From Silvibacterium sp. (GTDB lineage: Bacteria; Acidobacteriota; Terriglobia; Terriglobales; Acidobacteriaceae), in contig JASHRS010000231.1 of the NCBI GenBank assembly GCA_030037215.1, positions 1 to 50,232 on the forward strand: a stretch of 50,232 bases of DNA, given 5' to 3'. The notes below the pieces were generated by a model. It saw nothing but the letters and a program-made list of their open reading frames with translations, was not told where the DNA came from and did no database searches. Positions 15,869 through 23,260 of this stretch are shown piece after piece (the stretch's first letter is position 1; every line of letters begins with the position of its first letter). The position numbers were made by a program, and so were the translations under genes.

Positions 15869-16870
15869 ATGAACATCAGGGAAGTTGCCCGTCTCGCCAA
15901 GGTTTCCACTGCCACGGTTTCGCGCACCATCAACGGCTCCGATAAGGTCACGGCGGAGACGAAGGAGCGTGTGCGCCGTGCGATTGAGACGCTGAAGTTT
16001 TATCCGAACACCAATGCGCGAGCACTGGGCTCCGGCAAGAGCAGCATGTATGGGCTGATTATCTCCGACATTACGAACCCGTTTTTCCCGGAGCTGGTGA
16101 AGAGCTTTGAAGACGTTGCCGTACAGCAGGGGCAGGAAGTGCTGATCGCCAATACCAACTACGACAAGCATCGCATGGAGCAGTGTGTGGCGCGGATGTT
16201 GCAACGCAAGGTGGACGGCGTGGCGATCATGACCTCGGAGATGGAGGAACATCTGATCGACGAGCTGAGCAGCCGGAAGATCCCACTGGTGTTTCTCGAC
16301 ACCGGGACACCGCAGAAGGGCATCAGCAATATCGTGATCGACTACGCAGCAGGAATCGACGTGGCAGTGGAGCATCTGCGCAGGCTGGGGCATACGTCGA
16401 TCGGTTTTATCAGCGGCCCCATGGACCTTACTTCAGCGCGCGTGCGGCGCAAGGCATTCATTGAGAGCATGAAGCGCAAGGAGTTGAAGCTGGAGAAGGA
16501 TTCAATCGAGGAAGGCAATCACCGCATGGATGGCGGGCACGAGGCCATGGCCCGGTTGCTCGGCAAGGAGGTTCGTCCGACGGCAGTTCTCACCTCCAAC
16601 GACATGACGGCGTTTGGCGCCATGGGTGCGATCTACGAAAAAGGGATGAAGATTCCGCGCGATATTTCGGTAGTAGGCTTTGATGACATTGCCATGAGCG
16701 CATTTACGCAGCCGGCGCTGACGACGGTGCGGCTGTCGCGTGCGGAGATTGCAAAACTGGCACTGCGCGCGCTGCAGGACATTCAAAAATCTGTGACCGG
16801 GCAGGGCGTGGAGTATTCAATTCAGCCGACACTCGTGGAGCGGAATAGCACGGGACCGACTGCAGCCTAA
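15869..16870 (+). CDS. LacI/PurR family transcriptional regulator
   Basis: A DNA-binding regulator of 333 residues. It opens with a canonical LacI helix-turn-helix, NIREVARLAKVSTATVSRTI at residues 2-21, and a hinge helix containing TNARALGSGKS near 50. The periplasmic-binding-protein-like sensor domain follows (YGLIISDITNPFF, then the P-T-A-V-L-T-S-N-D motif and VVGFDDIAMS). The ATG at 15869 is the only start that keeps the HTH at the terminus; a longer frame overlapping the GDSL gene is not used. A clear Shine-Dalgarno is lacking. A sugar or nucleoside effector is expected from the family. No sugar operon is adjacent, so its targets may be elsewhere or include itself. Its stop overlaps the stop of the convergent beta-barrel gene by four bases. 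Confidence 0.92.
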   Translation: MNIREVARLAKVSTATVSRTINGSDKVTAETKERVRRAIETLKFYPNTNARALGSGKSSMYGLIISDITNPFFPELVKSFEDVAVQQGQEVLIANTNYDKHRMEQCVARMLQRKVDGVAIMTSEMEEHLIDELSSRKIPLVFLDTGTPQKGISNIVIDYAAGIDVAVEHLRRLGHTSIGFISGPMDLTSARVRRKAFIESMKRKELKLEKDSIEEGNHRMDGGHEAMARLLGKEVRPTAVLTSNDMTAFGAMGAIYEKGMKIPRDISVVGFDDIAMSAFTQPALTTVRLSRAEIAKLALRALQDIQKSVTGQGVEYSIQPTLVERNSTGPTAA

Positions 16871-17721
16871 CGAGGCGGTGGCTGGGTTGAGAGCATGGCG
16901 TCAGAGGCTGACTTTTTGCCCTTGTCTTTTCCCCAGGTTTTGTAGAGGCCGATGTAGGCGTAGTTTTCTGTCTGTCCGGCAATGGAGTGTCCATAGGCAA
17001 AGAGAAATTGCAAGCCGGGCGACTTGAAATGGTAGTAGCCTCCGGCATCGATCATCGTGGAAGCCTCAGTTTGCGGCGCGGCTGGGCCCTCCGCGGCGTG
17101 AGAGAAAACTTCGACGGAGAAGTCAAGGCGCTCGTTGACATTGCGCTCGACGAGAAAACCGCCATAGGGGTAATTGTGATAACCGGTCTGCGGGACGATG
17201 GTATAGCCTGCGCCGCCGTCGAGGCCCCAGCGGCCGATTTTCTTGTAGGCCCAGAGCGGCAGCTTGTACCATGCACGGCCAATGCCGAGGCCGCGGGAGT
17301 AGCTCCCGGTGGGGAGTTCGAACATGGTAAAGGATCCGATCTGGGGCAGGTACTTGCCCTCTTTAAACCAGGCAAGCTTCGCTCCGAGTTCCATGTCGGT
17401 AAGGCCGAACGTGGTGGGGCCCTGACCGGCGGGGGTGTATGCAGGATGATTGAGCGGCGCGGCGAATCCCCAGGGCAGGATGACGTGAAGCTGGACGCGC
17501 GGGACGGCTCCCCAGTTGAATTCGAAGGCGGGACCAACAGAGTCCATTTCGACAGGCGTGCCGTCGGCTGATCCGAAGACATAAAACTCATAATGCCCGT
17601 AGTCGACCGGAACAGGGTCATCGGTTTGAAATGGCGGCCCGGCCTGCGCCCAAAGCCTGGAAGCGGCGAGCAGAAGCAGAAAAAATAGCGCCAGGCTTGC
17701 GCATTTGCCGATCAACCTCAC
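16867..17721 (-). CDS. Outer-membrane beta-barrel protein (transporter-like)
   Basis: A 284-residue exported protein. The GTG at 17721 has GGAG five bases upstream and starts a signal peptide (about residues 1-26, cleavage near LWA-QA). The mature sequence has the features of an outer-membrane transporter family: an early PPFQTDDPVPVDYGHYEFY segment, repeated aromatic-girdle strands (AGYTIVPQTGYH), and TGSYS turns. It resembles the protein at 616-1434 in type. Unlike classical porins it ends in a Lys-rich, non-aromatic tail, so the last barrel strand is probably GLYKTWG. It lies 66 bases downstream of ilvA on the same strand and may share its transcript. Substrate unknown. Confidence 0.75.
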   Translation of the reverse strand: MRLIGKCASLALFFLLLLAASRLWAQAGPPFQTDDPVPVDYGHYEFYVFGSADGTPVEMDSVGPAFEFNWGAVPRVQLHVILPWGFAAPLNHPAYTPAGQGPTTFGLTDMELGAKLAWFKEGKYLPQIGSFTMFELPTGSYSRGLGIGRAWYKLPLWAYKKIGRWGLDGGAGYTIVPQTGYHNYPYGGFLVERNVNERLDFSVEVFSHAAEGPAAPQTEASTMIDAGGYYHFKSPGLQFLFAYGHSIAGQTENYAYIGLYKTWGKDKGKKSASDAMLSTQPPPR

Positions 17722-17787
17722 GGAGACTCCAGCATTTTGCGAAGATGGTCGTTTCAGAAATGCTACATCGAAAGCTGCGCCGGATTG

Positions 17788-18999
17788 TTAATCGATTCTT
17801 TCGTGTCGATAACTGGCATCGGTGAGCATCCTTCGGATTTCTTCGATGTGCTCGTCGCCGCGCGTTTCAAGCGTGATGTCGATGACGGTGTCTCCGAGAC
17901 TGACGCCGTAGTGGGCGCGGTCGTGCGCGGTCTGCACGATGTTGGCGCGCGCGTCGGCGAGGATTTTCGTGAGCTGATGGAGCGCGCCGGGGCGGTCTGT
18001 GAGATGGATGCGGAGACGGGTGCGGCGTCCGTCCTTGACGAGGCCGCGCTCGATGATGCGGGCAAGCAGGCTGACGTCGATGTTGCCTCCGCCGACGAAG
18101 ACGGCGGTGCGCTGGCCGCGCAGGGTTGTTTTGTGCTGGAGCAGCGCGGCGAGCGCAATGGCCCCGGCGCCTTCGGCAAGCGTCTTCTCGCGTTCGAGCA
18201 GAACGAGGATGGCCTTGGCGATTTCCTCTTCGTCGACGGTAACAAGCTCGTCGACGTATTTTTGAACGAGCGGCAGCGTTCGCTCGCCAGCGCGGCGGAC
18301 GGCGATGCCGTCGGCGATGGTTGCTTCAGCGGGGATGGTGACGGGTGAGCCTGCGTCGGCTGCGCGAAGCATCGAAGGCAGGCGCTCAGTCTGCACTCCG
18401 ATGACACGGATATGTGGATTGGTCTCCTTGATAGCGCAGGCGATGCCGCTGATAAGACCTCCACCACCGATGGGGACGACGACGGCTTCGAGGTTCGCGA
18501 TCTGCTCGAGCAATTCGAGGCCAATGGTCCCCTGACCTTCGATGACGGCATCGTCGTCGAAGGGATGCAGGAAGGTCATGCCGTCCTTGACAGCGAGGCG
18601 CATCGCTTCTGCGCAGGCCTCGTCGTAGTTGGCGCCGTGGAGGACGACCTCGGCTCCATAGGCAGCGGTGGATGCGGTTTTAACAAGGGGCGTCATCAGC
18701 GGCATGACGATACGTGAGCGCAGACCGCGCGCCGTGGCGTGGCAGGCCACAGCCTGAGCGTGGTTTCCGGCGCTGGCGGCGATGACTCCGCGACGTTTTT
18801 CATCGTCGGAGAGCGTGAGGATCTTGTTGAGGGCGCCGCGCTCTTTGAAGGCCCCGGTCCGCTGGAGATTGTCGAGCTTGAGGAAGACCTGCTGGCCGGT
18901 CATGCGCGACATTTCGTCGGAGTGAGGTGCGGGCGAGAGGTAAATGTCATTCTGAATGCGCTGTCGGGCCTGATGAATTCCGCTGAGTGTGACGGGCAT
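17788..18999 (-). CDS. ilvA: Threonine ammonia-lyase (threonine deaminase)
   Basis: PLP enzyme that deaminates L-threonine to 2-oxobutanoate, the committed step of isoleucine synthesis. The ATG at 18999 has AGGA eight bases upstream; 403 residues. The PLP lysine is K52 in TGAFKERGA, the phosphate-binding glycine loop GGGGL is at 178-182, and SAGNHAQA near 76-83 is the substrate loop. A single ACT-like domain (about 325-403, starting RLRIHLTDRPGALHQL) makes this the short one-ACT form. Such enzymes can be biosynthetic or catabolic. The isoleucine-codon-rich leader and terminator directly upstream argue strongly for the biosynthetic, isoleucine-controlled role. No other ilv gene is next to it. 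Confidence 0.93.
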   Translation of the reverse strand: MPVTLSGIHQARQRIQNDIYLSPAPHSDEMSRMTGQQVFLKLDNLQRTGAFKERGALNKILTLSDDEKRRGVIAASAGNHAQAVACHATARGLRSRIVMPLMTPLVKTASTAAYGAEVVLHGANYDEACAEAMRLAVKDGMTFLHPFDDDAVIEGQGTIGLELLEQIANLEAVVVPIGGGGLISGIACAIKETNPHIRVIGVQTERLPSMLRAADAGSPVTIPAEATIADGIAVRRAGERTLPLVQKYVDELVTVDEEEIAKAILVLLEREKTLAEGAGAIALAALLQHKTTLRGQRTAVFVGGGNIDVSLLARIIERGLVKDGRRTRLRIHLTDRPGALHQLTKILADARANIVQTAHDRAHYGVSLGDTVIDITLETRGDEHIEEIRRMLTDASYRHERID

Positions 19000-19035
19000 T
19001 TGGTTGTCCTGTTTTCTGTTTTGTTTTCTTAAATG

Positions 19036-19066
19036 AAAAACCACCGGAACTCGGGGAGCCGGTGGT
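19036..19066 (-). terminator. Attenuator terminator of the ilvA leader
   Basis: On the minus strand ACCACCGG (19066-19059) pairs perfectly with CCGGTGGT (19047-19040), with an inner CTC/GAG extension in the loop, and is followed by TTTT (19039-19036). It lies 37 bases before the ilvA ATG and after the leader peptide, so it must be read through or disrupted for ilvA expression. The plus strand has no U-tract after the hairpin, which fixes the orientation. Confidence 0.88.
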
Positions 19067-19105
19067 CTTGGATGGTTTCGATTTCGCTTGCCAGCCGCCC
19101 GCTCC

Positions 19106-19183
19106 CTATGACGGGGGAATAATAATCATGACGCCAATAATTCGGCTAATGGTGATGGCCGGGATGGTCATGATGCGTGACAT
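19106..19183 (-). CDS. Isoleucine-rich leader peptide of ilvA
   Basis: A 25-residue ORF: it starts MSRIMTIPAITISRI and ends IGVMIIIPPS. Nine residues are Ile, including pairs or triples at 15-16 and 20-22, with two Thr and one Val. This is the codon composition expected of a leader that senses charged tRNA-Ile. No Shine-Dalgarno precedes it, and the predicted promoter would put the transcript start only about six bases upstream, so initiation may be leaderless-like. An internal ATG at codon 5 is an alternative start that keeps most Ile codons. It is too short for usual gene finding and is not part of the upstream DUF302 gene. Confidence 0.8.
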   Translation of the reverse strand: MSRIMTIPAITISRIIGVMIIIPPS

Positions 19184-19195
19184 GCGGATGTGCTG

Positions 19196-19224
19196 ATGAA
19201 AACAGAGTGCGGGCGGGAAGTCAA
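19196..19224 (-). promoter_or_regulatory. Predicted promoter of the ilvA leader transcript
   Basis: TTGACT (19224-19219) and TTTCAT (19201-19196) are separated by exactly 17 bases. They match 5/6 and 4/6 of the sigma70 consensus. The start point would fall near 19189. The promoter lies just after the stop codon of the DUF302 gene, so ilvA has its own transcript. Confidence 0.55.
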
Positions 19225-19247
19225 ACAAGCTCTGGCCATCGCTATAG

Positions 19248-19631
19248 TTATTCCGCAGCCTTGTTAGCGAGCATTTCAACGGCGGCGATGTTGGCTTTCA
19301 GTTCCGCCGGGAAGCCGTGGCGCTGCTGGAGCCAGTCAGGATCGTTCCAGGAGAGGAGAACGCTGCCGTCGGGCTGTTGCGCGACCAGAATTTTCAGCGG
19401 TAGGTCGATGGCAGTGCTGGGCGCGGCGAGCATCAGCGGGGTTCCGGCTTTGGGCGCGCCGAAGATGAGCAGTTTAGTGGGCGGCATTTCGAGGCCGACG
19501 GCGTAAGCTTCTCCGGAATGATCGACGAGCGCGAAGAGAGTGATGCTCTTTTCGGTGAGAAGCTCCTGGATCCGGGTGACAGTTTCGTCAAATGAGTGTC
19601 GGCTGATCCGAGTTTTGATCCCTTCGGGCAT
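19248..19631 (-). CDS. DUF302 domain protein
   Basis: A 127-residue soluble protein filling the DUF302 family: F-D-E-T-V-T-R-I-Q-E-L-L near residue 13, L-F-A-L-V-D-H-S-G-E-A near 32, L-L-I-F-G-A-P-K-A-G-T-P-L-M near 53, and I-D-L-P-L-K-I-L-V near 74. The fold is known but no biochemical role is established; members often sit in stress or redox contexts. GGGGA lies about seven bases before the ATG. It is divergent from the acyltransferase gene and its 3' end is followed at once by the ilvA promoter. Confidence 0.85.
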   Translation of the reverse strand: MPEGIKTRISRHSFDETVTRIQELLTEKSITLFALVDHSGEAYAVGLEMPPTKLLIFGAPKAGTPLMLAAPSTAIDLPLKILVAQQPDGSVLLSWNDPDWLQQRHGFPAELKANIAAVEMLANKAAE

Positions 19632-19753
19632 GATGCGTTCCCCACTGAGTTTTTCTGCAGGTTCAGCTTACTCCAGGGATGGTAAAAGCCATGTTACATG
19701 CAGGAATCCGGACGGCAAGAGAGCCATCGTACACTGTACGTTACGCTTTCACG

Positions 19754-20671
19754 ATGCGGGAAGATCTGGAGTACGCGGTTGTCTGGGCGCTGGTGAAGCT
19801 GCTGGGGATTTTGCCCCGGCGCGCGGCGCGCAGCGTGGGCGCGTGCGTGGGCGCGGTGGCATATCACCTGTTGGGGCGGCTGCGCAAGACGGGATTGCGG
19901 AATCTGGAGACGGCATTCCCGGAGAAGACAGAGGCAGAGCGGTCCAAAATTCTCCGCAAACTTTATAGAAATCTCGGCTGGCTGCTGGGCGAGTTCTGCC
20001 AGATGTCGAAGTACACCCGGGAAAACACGAGAAAGTTCCTGCGCTACGAGGGATTGGAGCGATATCTAGCGGCTCGGGAACGCGGCAAGGGCGTGCTGAT
20101 CGTGACCGGGCATCTGGGAGCATGGGAGCTTTCGAGTTATTACCACTCGCTGATGGGCTATCCCATGAGCATTGTGATTCGACGGCTGGATAACACGAGG
20201 GTGGACCGGCTGGTGAATGATATCCGGTGCCTGCATGGAAACCGCGTGCTGCATAAGGACGATTTCGCGCGGGGGCTGCTGGCGGCGATGCGGCATGGCG
20301 AGACGGTGGGAATATTGATGGACACAAACATGACTCCGCCGCAGGGAGTGTTTGTGCCATATTTCGGGCGGCTGGCGTGCACTGCGTCTGGTCTGGCGCG
20401 GGTGGCGCTGAAGACAGGCGCGGCGGTGCTGCCCGGCTTCATGGTGTGGGAAGAATCGGAGCGGAAGTACGTGCTGCGGTTCGGTGAGGAGATTCCGCTG
20501 GTTGCGACGGGAGATGATGAGGCCGACGCGCTTGCGAACACGGCATGCTTTACGGCTGTGATCGAAGACTGGGTGCGGCGGTATCCTGAGCAGTGGCTGT
20601 GGGTGCATCGCAGATGGAAGACGCGGCCGGATGGGACACGGGAAGAAGCGCCGGTAGCCAATAGCAAATAG
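19754..20671 (+). CDS. Lysophospholipid/lipid A acyltransferase (LpxL/HtrB family)
   Basis: A 305-residue membrane-associated acyltransferase of the LpxL/LpxM family, which adds secondary acyl chains to lipid A. The catalytic H-x4-E motif is H120...E125 in GHLGAWE. The family segments following it are [24 protein letters not shown] and [10 protein letters not shown], and the C-terminal [11 protein letters not shown] block is typical. The ATG at 19754 starts at the usual family N-terminus; an ATG at 19679 would add 25 unrelated residues and neither has a good Shine-Dalgarno. lpxD begins 10 bases downstream with its ribosome site touching this stop codon, which supports a role in LPS lipid A. 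Confidence 0.88.
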   Translation: MREDLEYAVVWALVKLLGILPRRAARSVGACVGAVAYHLLGRLRKTGLRNLETAFPEKTEAERSKILRKLYRNLGWLLGEFCQMSKYTRENTRKFLRYEGLERYLAARERGKGVLIVTGHLGAWELSSYYHSLMGYPMSIVIRRLDNTRVDRLVNDIRCLHGNRVLHKDDFARGLLAAMRHGETVGILMDTNMTPPQGVFVPYFGRLACTASGLARVALKTGAAVLPGFMVWEESERKYVLRFGEEIPLVATGDDEADALANTACFTAVIEDWVRRYPEQWLWVHRRWKTRPDGTREEAPVANSK

Positions 20672-20681
20672 GAGTTTGTTC

Positions 20682-21737
20682 ATGCGCCTTATTCAATTAG
20701 CCGAGTTGCTGCAAGCAGAGATTCGCTTCGGATCGCCGGAGATTGGCGTTTCCGGTGTGGCGAGCATCGCGGGCGCGGGGGAGCATGATCTGGTGTTTGC
20801 GGAAGATGCCTCGATTCTCCAGGAGGCCTTGAATTCGGCAGCCAGCGCAGTCATTGTTTCCGAAAAACTGCATGCCGATGCCGGAGATTCTGGCAAAGCC
20901 CTTTTAGTCGTCGCGAAACCGAAACTTGCGTTTGCGCGGGCTGCGCGTCTGCTTTCACATGCGAAGGCGGAATCGGAGGTCCATCCTACTGCGGTGGTCA
21001 GCCCGGATGTGGTGCGTGGGCGGCATGTTTCAGTGGGAGCATACGCGGTGGTTGATTCCGGTGCGCATCTGGGCGATGAGACAATGATCGGCGTCGGTGC
21101 GGTGATTGGTCGCGGTGTACGGCTGGGGCGCGGCTGCAGGATTTATCCGCATGTAGTGATTTATCCGGGCGCTGAGCTGGGCGAGCGGGTGGTGGTGCAT
21201 GCGGGTGCGGTACTCGGGTCCGATGGGTTCGGTTATGTTCGCGACGACGTGACCGGTGAGTACATCCAGTTTCCGCAGCAGGGGCGGCTGGTAATTGAGG
21301 ACGATGTAGAGATCGGCGCGAACACAACGATCGACCGCGGCGCGTTGGACGAAACTCGGATTGCGCGCGGCGTGAAGATCGACAATCTGGTGCACATTGC
21401 TCATAACGTGCTTGTCGAGCGCGATGTAGTGATTGCGGCGCAGACGGGGATTTCGGGATCGAGTGTGATTCGCGCGGGCGCGGTCGTCGGCGGACAGGTT
21501 GGCATTGGCGATCATGCGGAGATTGGCGAAAATGTGATTCTGGGGTCGGGCTCGGGCGTGCTGACGCATAAGAAAGTCAAAGGCGCGGGGGTCGTGATGT
21601 GGGGACGGCCTGCGCGGCCGTTGCAGCAATATCTGAAAGAGCTGGCGGCGCTGGGAAGGCTCGGCACAGAACAGAAAAAGGCTGGACCGCGCAAGACCGC
21701 TGCGAAGCGGAACCGTTCAAAGCGAAATGAGGACTAG
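20682..21737 (+). CDS. lpxD: UDP-3-O-acylglucosamine N-acyltransferase LpxD
   Basis: Third step of lipid A synthesis: N-acylation of UDP-3-O-acyl-glucosamine in the cytoplasm. The ATG at 20682 has GGAG seven bases upstream; a TTG six bases earlier is rejected. The 351 residues comprise an N-terminal uridine-binding domain (about 1-100, with D-L-V-F-A-E-D), then a left-handed beta-helix of hexapeptide repeats (about 100-305) carrying the catalytic His in [10 protein letters not shown]. The C-terminal helical and Lys/Arg-rich tail ([20 protein letters not shown]) is longer and more basic than usual. It lies in an operon with the LpxL-like gene and the P-loop gene. Confidence 0.95.
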   Translation: MRLIQLAELLQAEIRFGSPEIGVSGVASIAGAGEHDLVFAEDASILQEALNSAASAVIVSEKLHADAGDSGKALLVVAKPKLAFARAARLLSHAKAESEVHPTAVVSPDVVRGRHVSVGAYAVVDSGAHLGDETMIGVGAVIGRGVRLGRGCRIYPHVVIYPGAELGERVVVHAGAVLGSDGFGYVRDDVTGEYIQFPQQGRLVIEDDVEIGANTTIDRGALDETRIARGVKIDNLVHIAHNVLVERDVVIAAQTGISGSSVIRAGAVVGGQVGIGDHAEIGENVILGSGSGVLTHKKVKGAGVVMWGRPARPLQQYLKELAALGRLGTEQKKAGPRKTAAKRNRSKRNED

Positions 21738-21739
21738 CC

Positions 21740-22366
21740 GTGGCAATCGTGGTTGTTGGCGGGCATTCGCGCAGCGTAGGCAAAACCTCTGTGGTTGCCG
21801 GACTGATTCAACGGATGCCTGAGATGCGCTGGACCGCGATGAAGATCACACAGTATGGGCACGGGTTCTGCACGGCGGATGGCGCGCCCTGCGATTGCCA
21901 GACCGACGATCACACGCTGGCGATCAGCGAAGAACGGGACGCTTCGTCGGGCACAGATACAGCGCGTTTTCTTGCAGCGGGTGCGGTGCGGTCGCTATGG
22001 GTGCGGACGCGGCAGGGAATGCTGGCTGAAGCCATGCCCCGCATTCGCAAGGAGATCGCAGCGGCGGAGAATGCGATTCTGGAATCGAACAGCGTAATGC
22101 AGTTTCTGCGGCCTGATCTATATCTGACCGTGCTCGATGCGGGGACGGCGGACTTTAAGGATTCGGCGCGGCTCTTTCTGGACCGCGCCGACGCAGTGCT
22201 GGTGCGGGCTATGGAGCTTCAGCCGCAGTGGGCAGGAGTTTCCGCCAGGTTGATCGAAGGAAAACCGCGTCTGGCGATTGTTCCTCCGCAGTATGTGACG
22301 GATGAAGTCGTTGCATTTGTGCGGGTGCAACTCGCGCAGGCGGCGGAGCAAAATTTTATTCGTTAA
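21740..22366 (+). CDS. P-loop NTPase of unknown function (MobB/dethiobiotin-synthase-like)
   Basis: A 208-residue protein with GTG start, GAGG seven bases upstream, and only two bases after lpxD, so it is certainly co-transcribed. Residues 7-16 (GGHSRSVGKT) form a Walker A motif in the G-x4-GKT style of the MobB/dethiobiotin synthase group. W31 and M34-K35 begin a second strand as in that group. A Cys cluster C44, C51 and C53 in a T-A-D-G-A-P-C-D-C-Q-T-D-D-H segment could bind metal. The D-L-Y-L-T-V-L-D-A-G strand near 128-137 is a likely Walker B-type strand. I cannot assign a function. MobB (molybdopterin dinucleotide synthesis) is possible, but the LPS context is unusual. Confidence 0.75.
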   Translation: MAIVVVGGHSRSVGKTSVVAGLIQRMPEMRWTAMKITQYGHGFCTADGAPCDCQTDDHTLAISEERDASSGTDTARFLAAGAVRSLWVRTRQGMLAEAMPRIRKEIAAAENAILESNSVMQFLRPDLYLTVLDAGTADFKDSARLFLDRADAVLVRAMELQPQWAGVSARLIEGKPRLAIVPPQYVTDEVVAFVRVQLAQAAEQNFIR

Positions 22367-22433
22367 TTCCTGTGGCGATGTGATACAAACGGGGCGTTCA
22401 GCCTGCTGCGGCAATCCTACGGGGGAAATCCGT

Positions 22434-23033
22434 ATGTATCTGAGTCGGCTCCATCGTCCAGTTCAGGGCTGTTTGCTTATCCTTTTTGCTGCCGCGGCTG
22501 CAAGCGCGCAAACAAATGCGACGCCGGTTACGCCCCCGCCAGTGAAAATGGGACTCTGGGAAACGTCGGTCACTTCGCAGATGAGCGGCTTTCAGCTTCC
22601 TCCGGATGTCGTTGCCAAACTGCAGGCGATGGGCAGGCCGATACCCGGCGCGCCACACACGGCGGTGGCCCAGACATGCTTGACATCTGAGCAATGGCAG
22701 AAAGATTTCGAACAATTGAACAAGCCGCAGAACAGCGAATGCACCATTTCAAAACGCGAGGCGGACACGCACAACTTTTCGTTCGACATCAGCTGCAAAT
22801 CGGAGCGTGGCATGGAGATGAACGGTCACTGGGAGATACATTTCGTCGATGATGAGCACAGTCACGGCTCAGGCCACATGAGCAGCGTTTCGTCGGGACC
22901 GAACGGGCAGCCCTTTGCCATGGATATGACGATCGACTCGCATTTTCTGGGTTCGGATTGCGGCGACGTACAGCCGGGCACGCCGAAGGTAATTGGTGCG
23001 CCGGCACAGCCCCAGGCACCGCCACAGCCCTAG
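22434..23033 (+). CDS. Exported DUF3617 domain protein
   Basis: A 199-residue secreted protein. The ATG at 22434 follows GGGGGAAA and opens a signal peptide (cleavage near ASA-QT, about residue 27). The DUF3617 pattern is present: K-M-G-L-W-E-T near the mature N-terminus, T-C-L-T in the middle, C-T-I-S-K-R, and S-F-D-I-S-C-K. The conserved Cys pairs probably form disulfides. A Pro/Ala/Gln tail ends the protein. Many copies occur in acidobacterial and proteobacterial genomes without a known role. It is the last plus-strand gene before convergent xseB. Confidence 0.85.
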   Translation: MYLSRLHRPVQGCLLILFAAAAASAQTNATPVTPPPVKMGLWETSVTSQMSGFQLPPDVVAKLQAMGRPIPGAPHTAVAQTCLTSEQWQKDFEQLNKPQNSECTISKREADTHNFSFDISCKSERGMEMNGHWEIHFVDDEHSHGSGHMSSVSSGPNGQPFAMDMTIDSHFLGSDCGDVQPGTPKVIGAPAQPQAPPQP

Positions 23034-23047
23034 GCACCATCACAACC

Positions 23048-23260
23048 CTAGACAAAAGGCTCGCGCTTCATGGCGCCATTACGCTGCTTGACGAGGATTT
23101 CTACCTTGCCTTCGGCTTCAGCAAGCTGCTGCTTGCACTGCTCAGCCAGTTTTGTGCCTTCCTCGAATAGTTTGATGGATTCTTCAAGCGTGACATCGCC
23201 GCGCTCCATCTGTGCGACGATTGCTTCGAGCTTTTTCAGCGACTCCTCAAAGCTTTGCAA
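23048..23260 (-). CDS. xseB: Exodeoxyribonuclease VII small subunit XseB
   Basis: Small subunit of exonuclease VII, which degrades single-stranded DNA with XseA. The core SFEESLKKLEAIVAQMERGD and TLEESIKLFEEGTKLAEQC matches the family's helical hairpin. A TTG at 23260 has AGGGAG six bases upstream and gives 70 residues, the normal length; an ATG at 23344 would give 98 residues, the extra part Ser/Thr/Lys-rich and lying wholly inside the upstream gene. I prefer the TTG. It overlaps the end of the methionine-pathway gene in a +1-shifted frame, with an A9 run between. XseA is not in the window. Confidence 0.88.
   Translation of the reverse strand: MQSFEESLKKLEAIVAQMERGDVTLEESIKLFEEGTKLAEQCKQQLAEAEGKVEILVKQRNGAMKREPFV

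Larger units (their letters stand above)
19036..19189 (-). promoter_or_regulatory. Isoleucine-responsive transcription attenuator upstream of ilvA
   Basis: The leader contains three parts. First, a 25-codon isoleucine-rich ORF. Second, an antiterminator arm GGGAGC at 19106-19101 that begins on the last base of the leader stop codon. Third, its exact complement GCTCCC at 19059-19054, inside the 5' half of the terminator. Extending the antiterminator gives ten pairs in twelve positions (19106-19095 with 19054-19065), which excludes the terminator. A ribosome held at Ile codons 15-22 leaves the arm free, so ilvA is read. A ribosome reaching the stop codon covers the arm, so the terminator forms. 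The geometry is seen in the sequence; the mechanism is inferred from classical ribosome-mediated attenuation. Confidence 0.82.
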
